A DNA stretch of 64,000 nucleotides from an uncultured Porphyromonadaceae bacterium (GCA_905198125.1 CAJKBH010000001.1:1-64000), one strand, 5' to 3'. Shown: positions 23,955 to 32,763, counted from the first letter of the stretch. Numbers and translations: made by a program. Notes: generated by a model from the sequence alone, not told the origin.

Positions 23955-25154
23955 ATGCTGAAGGGAAAACACATAGTGCTGGGAATATGCGGCGGCATCG
24001 CCGCGTACAAGAGCGTGACGCTGCTGCGCCTGCTTACCAAGGCCGGCGCCGAGGTGCAGGTGGTGATGACGCCCGCAGGCAAGGAATTCATTACGCCGGT
24101 CACTCTGTCGTCGCTCAGCCAGCGACCTGTGGTGAGCGAGTTCTTCAACGCCAACACCGGCGAATGGCACTCGCACGTGGACCTCGGGCTGTGGGCCGAC
24201 CTGATGGTGATAGCTCCGGCCACGGCCTCCACAATGGCCAAGATGGCGCACGGTGTGGCCGACAACATGCTGGTCACCACCTATCTGTCGGCCCGCGAAC
24301 CGGTGATGATAGCTCCGGCAATGGACCTGGACATGTACCGTCATCCCACCACGCAGCGCAACCTGCGGCAGCTTGCCGCCGACGGCGTCATGATTGTCGA
24401 GGCCGAAACGGGAGCCTTGGCCAGCGGACTGCAGGGCAAAGGCCGTATGGCCGAGCCGGAGGAGATATTCGCGAGCATAGAGCGTTACTTCGCTAAGAGC
24501 GAGTCGCTGGCAGGGAAGAAGGCGGTGGTGACTGCCGGACCGACTTATGAGAAACTGGACCCGGTGCGTTTCATCGGCAATTTCTCCAGCGGCAAGATGG
24601 GCTTCGCCATCGCCGGGGAATTGGCCGACCGTGGCGCCGAGGTTACATTGGTTGCCGGCCCCGTGTCGCTGACCGTGGACCATCCCAGAATCCGTCGTGT
24701 GGACGTGGAGAGTGCAGAGGAGATGTGCGATACCACGGTGCAGGCATTTGCCGAAAGCGATATTGCGGTGTTCTCGGCAGCCGTGGCCGATTACCGCCCC
24801 GCCGAGCGCAAGGAGCAGAAGATTAAGCGCGAGGGTGTGGCGACACAGACCATCGAACTGGTGCGCAATCCCGACATAGCCGCCACGTGCGGCGACATGA
24901 AGCGCCGGGGTCAGGTTACGGTTGGTTTCGCGCTTGAGACCGACGACGGACACGATGCCGCGCACAAGAAGCTCCACAATAAGAATCTGGATTTTGTCGT
25001 TTTGAATTCTCTGAAGGACAAGGGCGCCGGTTTCCGCACCGACACCAACCGCATCACAATCGTGAGCGGGGACGGGGAGCTTGCTTTTCCGCTGAAAAGC
25101 AAGCGCGAGGTAGCGGCCGACATAGTGGACGCCATAGAGAAAGCAATGAAATGA
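23955..25154 (+). CDS. coaBC: Bifunctional phosphopantothenoylcysteine decarboxylase/phosphopantothenate-cysteine ligase
   Basis: 399 residues. The N-terminal flavin-dependent CoaC domain starts LKGKHIVLGICGGIAAYKS and includes APATASTMAKMAHGVADNML and APAMDLDMYRHPTTQRNL. The C-terminal CoaB domain contains TAGPTYEKLDPVRFIGNFSS, GKMGFAIAGELADRGAEVTL and FSAAVADYRP. Together they convert 4'-phosphopantothenate and cysteine to 4'-phosphopantetheine for CoA. At two decarboxylase positions the residues differ from E. coli as I recall it: PxMN is PAMD here, and the Cys of the substrate clamp is Ser (ASGLQGKGRM). I believe this is common in Bacteroidetes. It overlaps the next gene by ATGA. Confidence 0.96.
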   Translation: MLKGKHIVLGICGGIAAYKSVTLLRLLTKAGAEVQVVMTPAGKEFITPVTLSSLSQRPVVSEFFNANTGEWHSHVDLGLWADLMVIAPATASTMAKMAHGVADNMLVTTYLSAREPVMIAPAMDLDMYRHPTTQRNLRQLAADGVMIVEAETGALASGLQGKGRMAEPEEIFASIERYFAKSESLAGKKAVVTAGPTYEKLDPVRFIGNFSSGKMGFAIAGELADRGAEVTLVAGPVSLTVDHPRIRRVDVESAEEMCDTTVQAFAESDIAVFSAAVADYRPAERKEQKIKREGVATQTIELVRNPDIAATCGDMKRRGQVTVGFALETDDGHDAAHKKLHNKNLDFVVLNSLKDKGAGFRTDTNRITIVSGDGELAFPLKSKREVAADIVDAIEKAMK

Positions 25155-26071
25155 TAAGAAACGGTATACGGTACATATTGACGGCTATGGCGGCGTTGGC
25201 GACGGTGTCCGGCGCGAACGCCCAGGAATTCCGCGCTACGGTGGAGGTGAACACCCAGAAGATAGAAGGCACCAACAAGTCGGTGTTCGACAATCTGAAG
25301 GAGACGCTCAATTCCTACATGAACGAGACCAAGTTCAGCGACGCCACTTTCTCGCCGACCGAGAAACTGGAGTGCCGCCTGTTCTTCACCATCTCCGAAT
25401 ATGACGGCGACCGCATGAAGGGCGACCTGCAGGTGCAGCTGATACGCCCCGTGTACAACGCCACGTATACCACCACGCTCTTTAATTTCAAGGACAACAA
25501 GATAGAATTCAACTACCGCGAGGGCGACCCGCTGACCTACAACACGCAGCAACCGGAAAACAACCTGACGGCGATACTGGACTATTACGCCTATCTGCTG
25601 CTGGCGTTGGATTTCGACTCGTTTTCCCCCAACGGCGGTCAGCGGTTCTACGACCGCGCGCAGCAGATAGTGCAATACCAGCAGTCGAGCGGCGAAGTGG
25701 GATGGCGCACATTTGACGATACGCGCAACCGCGCGGCTGTGCTCAACTCGTACACCGACACCAATACGGCAGGCATACGCAACCTGCTGTATCAGTATCA
25801 CCGCAAGGGACTCGACGAGATGGTGACCAGCCCCGACAAGGGACGCGCAGCCATCACCGAATCGCTGGATGAAATCAAGAAAGTGTACGATGTTGCCCCG
25901 ATGTCGGTGGCGCTGAGCATATTCCGCGACTCGAAACTGGACGAGCTGGTGAATGTGTACAGCAAAGCACCCGAAACGGAGCGGCAGAAGGTTTACGACA
26001 TGCTTCAGCCCATCTATCCCACTGAATCGGAGCGGCTGAACAAGATAAAGAATCCCGAGGAACAGCGATAA
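25151..26071 (+). CDS. DUF4835 family exported protein (PorD-like)
   Basis: 306 residues with signal peptide MIRNGIRYILTAMAALATVS ending near GANAQ. The mature protein starts EFRATVEVNTQKIEGTNKSV and contains LECRLFFTISEYDGDRMKGD, PLTYNTQQPENNLTAILDYY and SFSPNGGQRFYDRAQQIV, the recognisable DUF4835 pattern. The family has been linked to type IX secretion under the name PorD. That assignment is from memory and is not visible in the sequence. It sits between coaBC and recN, the usual place in Bacteroidetes, and is translationally coupled to coaBC. Confidence 0.85.
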   Translation: MIRNGIRYILTAMAALATVSGANAQEFRATVEVNTQKIEGTNKSVFDNLKETLNSYMNETKFSDATFSPTEKLECRLFFTISEYDGDRMKGDLQVQLIRPVYNATYTTTLFNFKDNKIEFNYREGDPLTYNTQQPENNLTAILDYYAYLLLALDFDSFSPNGGQRFYDRAQQIVQYQQSSGEVGWRTFDDTRNRAAVLNSYTDTNTAGIRNLLYQYHRKGLDEMVTSPDKGRAAITESLDEIKKVYDVAPMSVALSIFRDSKLDELVNVYSKAPETERQKVYDMLQPIYPTESERLNKIKNPEEQR

Positions 26072-26083
26072 AATAAACGAACG

Positions 26084-27781
26084 ATGCTCAGGAGGCTTGG
26101 AATAAGGAATTACGCACTGATAGAGGGTGTGGACGTTGAGTTCGGCCCCGGCATGACCGTGATAACGGGCGAGACGGGTTCGGGCAAAAGCATCATGCTC
26201 GGCGCGCTGTCGCTGCTGACCGGAGGCCGCGCCGACTCGCGTGTGGTGGCCGGTGGCAAAAGCCGCATCGAGGCCACGTTCGAGGATGTGGACCCTGAAA
26301 TGCGGCGCCTGTTCGAGGAGCGTGGCATCGAGTGGGTGGCATACGACGATGCGGACGAAACCGGCACGCGTAATGAAGTGACCATACGCCGCGAGATAGC
26401 CGCCGAGGGGCGCAGCAAGATATACATCAACGACACTCCGGTGACACTCGCCACCCTTGCGGCCATTGGACCGAAATTGGTTTATATCCATTCCCAGCAC
26501 GCCAACGCCGGACTCAGCGACGAGGCCGAGCAGCTGCATGTGGTCGACGTGTTTTCCGGTACGATTCCGCAATTGGAAGATTACCGGCGCGATTTCCGGC
26601 GGTTCGCCGCGTTGCGCCGCGACATAGACCGTGTGAAGGAACGTAACGCGAAGAACCGTGAGAATGAGGAATTCCTGCGCTTCCAGTGCGGCCAGCTCGA
26701 TGCGTTGAAGCCTAAGAAGGGAGAACTGACCGAGATAGAAAAGAGATACGAAGTGCTGTCGGACGCCGATGAGATAAAGCAGCGTCTGGCGTCGCTGGCG
26801 GCACTGTTCGGCAGCGGCGACCGGGGTATGCTCGGCGATGTGGCTGAGGCCCGCGGAATAGTGGATAAGATAGATTTCTCGCTGTTCGGCCGCGATGTGG
26901 AGGACCAGGACATACCGGCGCGTATGGAGGTGATGGAGACCGAGATACACGATATAGCCGATGCCATCGACGATATGTATTCAGGACTCGACACGAATCC
27001 GGCGGCATTGGAACGCCTGTCGTCGCGAATGCAGGCATACTATGCCGCCGTTAAGCATTTCAAGATGAAGGATGCCGACGAGCTGGCAGACTTACACATA
27101 AAGCTGAAGCAGGAGCTGGGCGAGCTGACGGGCGATGGCGGTGAACTGCCGGAACTGGAGCGTCAGGCCCGCGAGATGGCCCGTGCGCTTAAGGAGAAGG
27201 CGGCGGTGTTGACACGCATGCGTCAGGAGGGTGCCCGGTTGTTGGGCGACGAGATATATGCGGCGGCCCGGACGTTGGGACTGCCCAATCTGAAATTCGA
27301 GGTGCGCGTATCGCCGGCCAAGCTGACCTCTACGGGCGGCGACAGGGTAGAGTTCCTGTGCGCGTTCAACCGTAACGCCACGCTGCAGCCGGTGGGCGAC
27401 ACAGCCTCGGGCGGCGAGATGTCGCGGCTGATGCTGTCGCTGAAGGCTGTGGTGGCACGCCGTATGAATATGCCCACCATCGTGTTCGACGAGGTGGACA
27501 CCGGCGTGTCGGGCGAGATAGCCGAGCAGATGGGTCTGATGATGCGCCGCATGGGCGACGACATACAGGTGATGGCCATCACCCATCTGCCTCAGGTGGC
27601 CGCACAGGGCGTGGAGCATTTCAAGGTCTATAAGCGCGACGAGGGCGACCGCACAGTGACGCATGTGGAGAAACTGGACCACGAAGCGCGCGTCAGCGAG
27701 ATAGCCGCCATGATATCGGGCAGCGAGGTGACGGAGGCGGCACGCGAGAATGCCCGCGCATTATTAAAAGCATCTATGTAA
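26084..27781 (+). CDS. recN: DNA repair protein RecN
   Basis: 565 residues, an SMC-like ATPase that acts in recombinational repair of double-strand breaks. The Walker A is TVITGETGSGKSIMLGALSL near the N terminus, followed by GGRADSRVVAGGKSRIEATF. Two coiled-coil arms surround the centre. The C-terminal ATPase half has DTASGGEMSRLMLSLKAVVA (signature) and PTIVFDEVDTGVSGEIAEQM (Walker B). Normal length. It begins 12 bases after the DUF4835 gene, so cotranscription is likely. Confidence 0.97.
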   Translation: MLRRLGIRNYALIEGVDVEFGPGMTVITGETGSGKSIMLGALSLLTGGRADSRVVAGGKSRIEATFEDVDPEMRRLFEERGIEWVAYDDADETGTRNEVTIRREIAAEGRSKIYINDTPVTLATLAAIGPKLVYIHSQHANAGLSDEAEQLHVVDVFSGTIPQLEDYRRDFRRFAALRRDIDRVKERNAKNRENEEFLRFQCGQLDALKPKKGELTEIEKRYEVLSDADEIKQRLASLAALFGSGDRGMLGDVAEARGIVDKIDFSLFGRDVEDQDIPARMEVMETEIHDIADAIDDMYSGLDTNPAALERLSSRMQAYYAAVKHFKMKDADELADLHIKLKQELGELTGDGGELPELERQAREMARALKEKAAVLTRMRQEGARLLGDEIYAAARTLGLPNLKFEVRVSPAKLTSTGGDRVEFLCAFNRNATLQPVGDTASGGEMSRLMLSLKAVVARRMNMPTIVFDEVDTGVSGEIAEQMGLMMRRMGDDIQVMAITHLPQVAAQGVEHFKVYKRDEGDRTVTHVEKLDHEARVSEIAAMISGSEVTEAARENARALLKASM

Positions 27782-27783
27782 TT

Positions 27784-28521
27784 ATGGAAAAAGGCGATTA
27801 TATATTTGGAACGCGTGCGGTGCTGGAGGCTGTGGAGAGCGGCAAGAGCATCGACAAGATATTGCTTCGTAAGGAAATGGGGGGCGACATAGCCCGCGAG
27901 ATAATGGAGAAGGCGCGGTTGTACGGCATCCCCGTGCAGCGGGTACCGATGGAGAAGCTGAACCGCATCACGATGAAGAATCATCAGGGCGTCATAGCGA
28001 TTATGGCGGCGGTGCGTTATCATAAGCTGGAGAATCTGCTTCCCGCGCTGTACGAGGAGGGAAAGACGCCGTTGCTGATGTGTCTGGACGGCGTGACCGA
28101 CATCCGCAACTTCGGCGCCATAGGGCGCACGGCCAACTGCGCCGCCTTTGACGGCATCGTGATCCCGGAGCGCAACTCCGCTTCTGTTACGCCCGATGCA
28201 ATGAAGACCTCGGCGGGAGGACTGCTGTACGTGCCGGTATGCCGCGAGCGCGATATGCTGACGGCCGTCCGTATGCTTAAGGAGAGTGGCGTCAAGATAG
28301 TGGGCGCCACCGAGAAGGCATCCGTCAATTACACTCAGATAGACTACACGGTGCCGGTTGCCATCGTAATGGGCAACGAGGAGCACGGCATCAGCGACGA
28401 GGTGCTGCGCGCCTGTGACGAGCTCGCCGCCATCCCCATCCTCGGCAAGATCGGCAGCCTCAACGTCTCCGTCGCCGCCGGCATCCTGATGTACGAAGCC
28501 ATCCGCCAACGGCAGAAGTAA
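27784..28521 (+). CDS. rlmB: 23S rRNA (guanosine-2'-O-)-methyltransferase RlmB
   Basis: 245 residues, SpoU/TrmH family. The N-terminal substrate-binding domain starts YIFGTRAVLEAVESGKSIDK. The SPOUT domain contains the three family motifs: NFGAIGRTANCAAFDG (motif 1), IVMGNEEHGISDEVLRACDE (motif 2) and IPILGKIGSLNVSVAAGILM (motif 3). It methylates G2251 (E. coli numbering) in the peptidyl-transferase region, using SAM. The 245-residue length is standard. It starts 2 bases after recN and ends before a strong terminator. Confidence 0.95.
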   Translation: MEKGDYIFGTRAVLEAVESGKSIDKILLRKEMGGDIAREIMEKARLYGIPVQRVPMEKLNRITMKNHQGVIAIMAAVRYHKLENLLPALYEEGKTPLLMCLDGVTDIRNFGAIGRTANCAAFDGIVIPERNSASVTPDAMKTSAGGLLYVPVCRERDMLTAVRMLKESGVKIVGATEKASVNYTQIDYTVPVAIVMGNEEHGISDEVLRACDELAAIPILGKIGSLNVSVAAGILMYEAIRQRQK

Positions 28522-28538
28522 GATATTAGATATTGACA

Positions 28539-28579
28539 CAATGAGGGTGCGCCGGCTTATAGCTGGCGCACCCTCATTG
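28539..28579. terminator. Bidirectional terminator between rlmB and the DUF5606 gene
   Basis: A 15-bp inverted repeat (28539-28553 and 28565-28579) with a GAGGGTGCGCC core, between convergent genes. It closes the dnaN-rlmB block on the plus strand and the DUF5606 gene on the minus strand. Confidence 0.85.
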
Positions 28580-28599
28580 TTTGGTGTCGGTTATTAGGA

Positions 28600-29064
28600 T
28601 TACTCGGCCTTGTCCTCGGCAGGAGCCTCGGTGTCTGCGGCATCCGTAGCGGCGTCAGCGTCAGCGGTAGCGGCGGTGTCGTCGACGAACTTGGTGAAGC
28701 CGTCGGCCAGGAGGAGGTTGTACCATTTGTAGAGCTTCTTGATGTCGCGGTCGCGGACGCGGAGGCGGTCGTAGTCGGTCACGACGTCGCCGAACGACTG
28801 GTGAAGCTGCTCGGAGTTCATCGAGTCGCCGTCAACGGGCTTGCCTCCGGTCTTGTCGTAAAGCATCTGCATGATCTCGCCCAGCGGAGTGTCGCCGCTC
28901 TCGGTGTACATCGAGATGTCGCCCAACGATACCACCTGGTCACGCGAATGAACGGGGAAACGACGCTTGGTCTCTACATCCTCAACTATCAGGGTGCCGC
29001 GCCCCTGGCTCAATATCTTCTGCAGTCCGGGCTTGCCCGTGATCGAAATGATTTTCTTTAACAT
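28600..29064 (-). CDS. DUF5606 domain-containing protein
   Basis: 154 residues. The first ~125 residues match the DUF5606 family: LKKIISITGKPGLQKILSQG, IVEDVETKRRFPVHSRDQVV, DISMYTESGDTPLGEIMQML, FGDVVTDYDRLRVRDRDIKK and LYKWYNLLLADG. The last 30 residues are a low-complexity Ala/Asp/Glu tail. It is probably a cytoplasmic protein conserved in Bacteroidetes, with an SH3-like N-terminal domain suggested for the family; no function is known. It lies downstream of coaE in the same direction with a 107-base gap and so may have its own promoter. Confidence 0.9.
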   Translation of the reverse strand: MLKKIISITGKPGLQKILSQGRGTLIVEDVETKRRFPVHSRDQVVSLGDISMYTESGDTPLGEIMQMLYDKTGGKPVDGDSMNSEQLHQSFGDVVTDYDRLRVRDRDIKKLYKWYNLLLADGFTKFVDDTAATADADAATDAADTEAPAEDKAE

Positions 29065-29171
29065 TGCTGTATATGTTATTTAAATTCTTTCAATATAAAT
29101 ATAAATCGCCGAGTAAATAGCCGAATCTAAAGGCCGGCGACATGATTTCTATCTAAGGTCAGTAATGATTA

Positions 29172-29750
29172 CTAATTAACGTCGGGTATGGCGTCAAGCA
29201 GGGGAGTGGCGCCGTCGTTGACTATCTGCCGCGTATGGCTGGATCGGCATATCTTCTGCTCCTCTTTCTGGGCATCGATCCGGGCCAGTGCCTGCTCCCG
29301 GGTCAGGCCGGAACGCTTCATGACGCGCTCCAGGCGAATGTCGAGCGGTGCGGTCACTTCCCATACTTCCTGACACATATCGGCGAGTCCGGAAGTGAAA
29401 AGTATGGCCGATTCCACAAAGACCGTGTCATGACTGTAATCGGTACGGGTGGCTGCCCATCTTTTCACGTCATCGCGCACAAGCCCGTGCACAAGGCTGT
29501 CGAGCCAGGCCTTCTCCCGGCGGTCGGCAAACACGTATTCGGCCACCTTGCGTCGGTCCAACTCGCCCCGGGCGCTGTATATCTCCTCGCCCCAGCGGTC
29601 GCGCAGCGAACGATGCACTTCCAGGGACTCGTCCATCAGCCTTTTGGCCTCAAGGTCGCAGTCGTAGACCTCATAGCCGCGCAGCCGCAGTATGCGTGCC
29701 ACCGTGCTTTTGCCCGTGCCGATGCCGCCTGTCAGTCCTATCAGCTTCAT
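29172..29750 (-). CDS. coaE: Dephospho-CoA kinase
   Basis: 192 residues from ATG 29750. The P-loop is LIGLTGGIGTGKSTVARILR at the N terminus, followed by YDCDLEAKRLMDE. The lid and substrate regions VFVESAILFTSGLADMCQEV and MKRSGLTREQALARIDAQ are typical of CoaE, which catalyses the last step of CoA synthesis. Its start overlaps the YbbR-like gene by ATGA (29747-29750). A second CoA biosynthesis gene, coaBC, lies about 4 kb away on the other strand. Confidence 0.95.
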   Translation of the reverse strand: MKLIGLTGGIGTGKSTVARILRLRGYEVYDCDLEAKRLMDESLEVHRSLRDRWGEEIYSARGELDRRKVAEYVFADRREKAWLDSLVHGLVRDDVKRWAATRTDYSHDTVFVESAILFTSGLADMCQEVWEVTAPLDIRLERVMKRSGLTREQALARIDAQKEEQKICRSSHTRQIVNDGATPLLDAIPDVN

Positions 29751-30721
29751 CGTTTCACAAGGGTGTATTCCACGCTGTCGGCCTTGATCTCGGGATTGAC
29801 CACGTAGTCGGGCACGTTGCCGAGTCTGACGGGTATCTGGTTGGACCGGGTCAGTTTTGTGTCGGCATAGTCCACTGCGGCGGATATGGGCGCCTCCGTG
29901 TCGTTGAATTTGCTCATGGGCACATAGTACGACACCGGCACACGGTTGGGGAACAGCAGCAGACTCTCGCCCTGCGGCACGCCGCGCGATTCGATCACGG
30001 CATAACCCTCCTTGTGCACCAACGGCTCTACGTTGACCTGCACGCCCACTTCCGGCGGCACGATACGGATGCCCGGAATGGGGCGTATGCGGACTTCGAA
30101 CATCTTGGTCTGCGACAGGTCGCGCTTCTTCAGCACCTCGGTCACGACCTGCGAGATGGTGTCGATTTCGTCGCCGTACGAATAGATGCGCACGCCGCGC
30201 TGCATTGGCACAGGCGCTCCGGCTATGATGTTGCCCGACGATGCGGTGACATCGGCCATGATGCGCACCGGCACTCGCTTGCCCGGCGAGTCGGTGTAGT
30301 AGCATCGAAGCGAGTCGAGCGACGTGGCTATGATCTGGATGCCGTTGCCGAAGGCCGTCTTGATCACGGCGTTCAGGTCGGACTTGGACATCCGGAATAT
30401 GCCGCGGTCGGAATAGTCGCGGAAATTGATGTTGATCTGCGGATGCTTCAGCACGCCGCTGCGCAGGATGTTGGTGCCCTTGTCGCGCAGGGTGACGTGC
30501 ATGGCCTGTGGCGGCTGGTTGATGAACGTGACAGAGTCCGGCACGTTCTCCAGCTGCACCCTGACAACGAACGTCTCCGTCACCGAGTCGTTGAGCGCCA
30601 GGATGCACCAGAACAGCGCGCTGACGGCCACGAATACCAGAAACAACAGCACATTGCGGAACTGGCCGGAGGTACGTACCTTCAGCCAGGTGTCACGCAA
30701 GTCTCGTTTCCGGAGCGGCAT
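29747..30721 (-). CDS. YbbR-like (CdaR-like) membrane-anchored protein
   Basis: 324 residues. One N-terminal membrane helix (NVLLFLVFVAVSALFWCILA, about 23-42) precedes an extracytoplasmic region with YbbR-like repeats (VQLENVPDSVTFINQPPQAM, VRIMADVTASSGNIIAGAPV, and VKR at the end). In Firmicutes the related CdaR regulates diadenylate cyclase. In Bacteroidetes such genes sit between yajC and coaE, as here, and their role is unknown. It overlaps coaE by 4 bases and follows yajC by 12 bases. Confidence 0.85.
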   Translation of the reverse strand: MPLRKRDLRDTWLKVRTSGQFRNVLLFLVFVAVSALFWCILALNDSVTETFVVRVQLENVPDSVTFINQPPQAMHVTLRDKGTNILRSGVLKHPQININFRDYSDRGIFRMSKSDLNAVIKTAFGNGIQIIATSLDSLRCYYTDSPGKRVPVRIMADVTASSGNIIAGAPVPMQRGVRIYSYGDEIDTISQVVTEVLKKRDLSQTKMFEVRIRPIPGIRIVPPEVGVQVNVEPLVHKEGYAVIESRGVPQGESLLLFPNRVPVSYYVPMSKFNDTEAPISAAVDYADTKLTRSNQIPVRLGNVPDYVVNPEIKADSVEYTLVKR

Positions 30722-30733
30722 AACAGAGATGGA

Positions 30734-31102
30734 TTATTTGTCTTCCTTCTCTTCTTTTTCTTCCTTTACCTCCTTGGCTTTCTTCTCCTTCTTGGCGGGA
30801 GCGGCCTCCTCGACGGCGGGGAACACGCTGGTCTTGTCCACCTTGAGGGTGACGCCGGGAGCCACTTCCATCGTGACGGTAGCGTCCTTCACGTCGCGCA
30901 GTCGGCCGTGGATGCCTCCGGCGGTCACAACGCGGTCGCCGGTCTTCATGGCCTCGCGCTGACGCTTGATTTCCTTCTGCTTCTTGTTCTGCGGACGGAT
31001 CATCAGGAAGTAGAAGATGGCGATCATGGCCACGATCATGATGAGCCCTTCCATGCCGCCTCCTGCACTCTTGGAGGCTTGCAGTAAAATAGTTGTCAAC
31101 AT
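30734..31102 (-). CDS. yajC: Preprotein translocase subunit YajC
   Basis: 122 residues. The single membrane helix is MEGLIMIVAMIAIFYFLMIR, followed by the family motif RPQNKKQKEIKRQREAMKTG, DRVVTAGGIHGRLRDVKD and ATVTMEVAPGVTLKVDKTS. The highly charged Lys/Glu tail is typical of Bacteroidetes YajC. It is an accessory component of the SecDF-YajC complex in the inner membrane. It follows nusB in the same direction. Confidence 0.95.
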   Translation of the reverse strand: MLTTILLQASKSAGGGMEGLIMIVAMIAIFYFLMIRPQNKKQKEIKRQREAMKTGDRVVTAGGIHGRLRDVKDATVTMEVAPGVTLKVDKTSVFPAVEEAAPAKKEKKAKEVKEEKEEKEDK

Positions 31103-31111
31103 AGTATTCTT

Positions 31112-31151
31112 TATTTATTTTTATTCTTATATATTTATTTTTATTCTTATA
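31112..31151. repeat. Two-copy tandem 20-bp AT-rich repeat
   Basis: The unit at 31112-31131 is repeated exactly at 31132-31151, in the 72-base gap between nusB and yajC. It is T-rich on the plus strand. It could alter spacing or expression of yajC but has no identified role. Confidence 0.75.
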
Positions 31152-31174
31152 TAACGGAATAAGGCGCCGAAGTG

Positions 31175-32572
31175 TTACAGGGCCTTATGCAGTATTCCTT
31201 TTTCCTTGAGCATGGCGAGGATGTCGCGCAGCAGGCCGTTGACGAACGAGCCTGACTTGGCCGAGCTGTAGCTCTTGGCTATCTCGATGTATTCGTTGAT
31301 GCTGACCGAAACGGGAATCTTGGGGAAGTTCAGGATCTCGGCCAGGGCGGTGGTCATGATCACCACGTCCATGAAAGCGAGGCGGTCGGCCTCCCATTCG
31401 TTGGTGCGCAGCGCCTGTTGTATCCACGCGCTGTATTCAGGCTGGCCCTTGATGGCGGCCTTGAGCAGCGCGGGTCCGAATTCGCGGTCCTCGTCGTCCT
31501 TGAACTGCGGCATGATGGCGTTGTGGTCGCCCTCCTCCACGCGCCGCAGGGTCTTGATGACGAACGTGCCGATTATGTCGATGTCGTCGTTCCAGAACAC
31601 CGAAGTCTCCTCCAGCCATTCCAGCAGGGCCGTGTTGTCGAATATCACCTTACGGAACAGTTCCTTCCACAGCTCGGCGTCCTCGGCCATGCCGCATTCG
31701 GGGCGCTCCATGTATTCCTTATATATGTCGGAGTCGAGCACGGAACGGAGCATGCTTTCCATCAGCAGCGGATCCTCGCTCATCCAGTTGATGTGGTAGT
31801 TGTTCACTTCTTTCACCAGTACGGGATTCTCGCGCAGAGCCTTCACCAGGCGGTTGTCGACGAAGCGCATGTTGGGGTTGAGGGCTTCCGGCGACTGCAC
31901 GGCGCGGTTGCGCGCCTCGTCCAGCTTGCGTTCCTGGAAGTCGGTCAGATCCACGGCCAGTGCCAGCAGACGTATGTACAGCTGGCGGGTGGCGTCCAGG
32001 CTTTTCAGCAGCGTAGCGGTGCAGTCGTCCAGGCTTTCCTGCGACGACATGAAGTCGGACAGAGTCTCGTTCATCATCTGCTGCATACGCTCCATGCCGC
32101 GGAAGGTGTAGGAGGGGAGGCTTTCCGCATATTCCGTGATGGCCGGGGTAAGCATTACCAGCTGGTTGAACGTCTCGCGCCACAGTGTGTCCTCGGCGGC
32201 GCCGTCGCCATTCTGCGAATCCTTGATGTAGTTGCGGAAAATGCCGGAATCCTTCAGTGTCTGCGCCAGATTGTCGACGGTGTTGACGAACATCGGGTTC
32301 TCGGACAGGCGGCGCACGGCGGCCGATACACGGTCGTCCTCCTTGATCCGCTCCATGAAACGGCTGGTCTCAAGGGGATATGACTTACGGAATTCCACGC
32401 GTCGGGCCAGCATCACGAACAGTGCCAGCATGTCGACATACAGACCGTAGGCATAGCGCTTCTCCTTCGTGGGCTGGGCCGGCGGTTCGGCCAGTTGGAA
32501 CTTCTTGCTTACCAGCAGACACGAATACAGCACCTGCACTACCTTGTTACGTATCAGTACTCGGTTTATCAT
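31175..32572 (-). CDS. nusB: Transcription antitermination factor NusB, enlarged form
   Basis: 465 residues. The N terminus MINRVLIRNKVVQVLYSCLL and the C-terminal NusB fold (FMDVVIMTTALAEILNFPKI, PVSVSINEYIEIAKSYSSAK, SGSFVNGLLRDIL) identify it. Bacteroides NusB is about 300 residues. This one is about 155 longer because the block at residues about 40-150 and the block at about 195-320 look like diverged copies: both have LYV or LYI...LLAL, then LSENPMFVNTVDN or LRENPVLVKEVNN, then IFRNYI or IYKEYM, then LWRETF or LWKELF. NusB with NusE/S10 supports rRNA antitermination. A good promoter lies upstream. It is the first gene of the nusB-yajC-ybbR-coaE run. Confidence 0.92.
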   Translation of the reverse strand: MINRVLIRNKVVQVLYSCLLVSKKFQLAEPPAQPTKEKRYAYGLYVDMLALFVMLARRVEFRKSYPLETSRFMERIKEDDRVSAAVRRLSENPMFVNTVDNLAQTLKDSGIFRNYIKDSQNGDGAAEDTLWRETFNQLVMLTPAITEYAESLPSYTFRGMERMQQMMNETLSDFMSSQESLDDCTATLLKSLDATRQLYIRLLALAVDLTDFQERKLDEARNRAVQSPEALNPNMRFVDNRLVKALRENPVLVKEVNNYHINWMSEDPLLMESMLRSVLDSDIYKEYMERPECGMAEDAELWKELFRKVIFDNTALLEWLEETSVFWNDDIDIIGTFVIKTLRRVEEGDHNAIMPQFKDDEDREFGPALLKAAIKGQPEYSAWIQQALRTNEWEADRLAFMDVVIMTTALAEILNFPKIPVSVSINEYIEIAKSYSSAKSGSFVNGLLRDILAMLKEKGILHKAL

Positions 32573-32638
32573 CGATTTATTCAGCTTCTTTATTCAGCTT
32601 TCATTTTATTAGGAGTCCTCCGACTCCCGATTTGCTTA

Positions 32639-32670
32639 CAAAGTTACATCAAAAAGCCGAAACTGCCAAA
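32639..32670 (-). promoter_or_regulatory. Promoter of the nusB operon
   Basis: On the minus strand TTTG (32667-32670), a 20-base spacer, then TAACTTTG (32639-32646), a full match to the Bacteroidetes consensus, 67 bases upstream of the nusB start. Confidence 0.8.
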
Positions 32671-32739
32671 TCCTGCAATTTTTAGAGGGCTGACTGTAAA
32701 TTGTAATCAAAAATTCACATTTTTTAAAAATTATTTCAC

Positions 32740-32747
32740 TAACTTTG
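32740..32747 (+). promoter_or_regulatory. -7 promoter element of the TonB receptor gene
   Basis: TAACTTTG on the plus strand, about 100 bases before the ATG at 32847. It matches TAnnTTTG. No perfect TTTG lies 19-21 bases upstream, where the sequence is A/T-rich. Confidence 0.55.
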
Positions 32748-32763
32748 CACTTGAAACGAGAAT

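Noticed and set aside
29696..31087. A 463-codon plus-strand frame opposite yajC and the YbbR-like gene
   Set aside because: Antisense shadow; the minus-strand genes have clear family motifs and the plus-strand protein has none.
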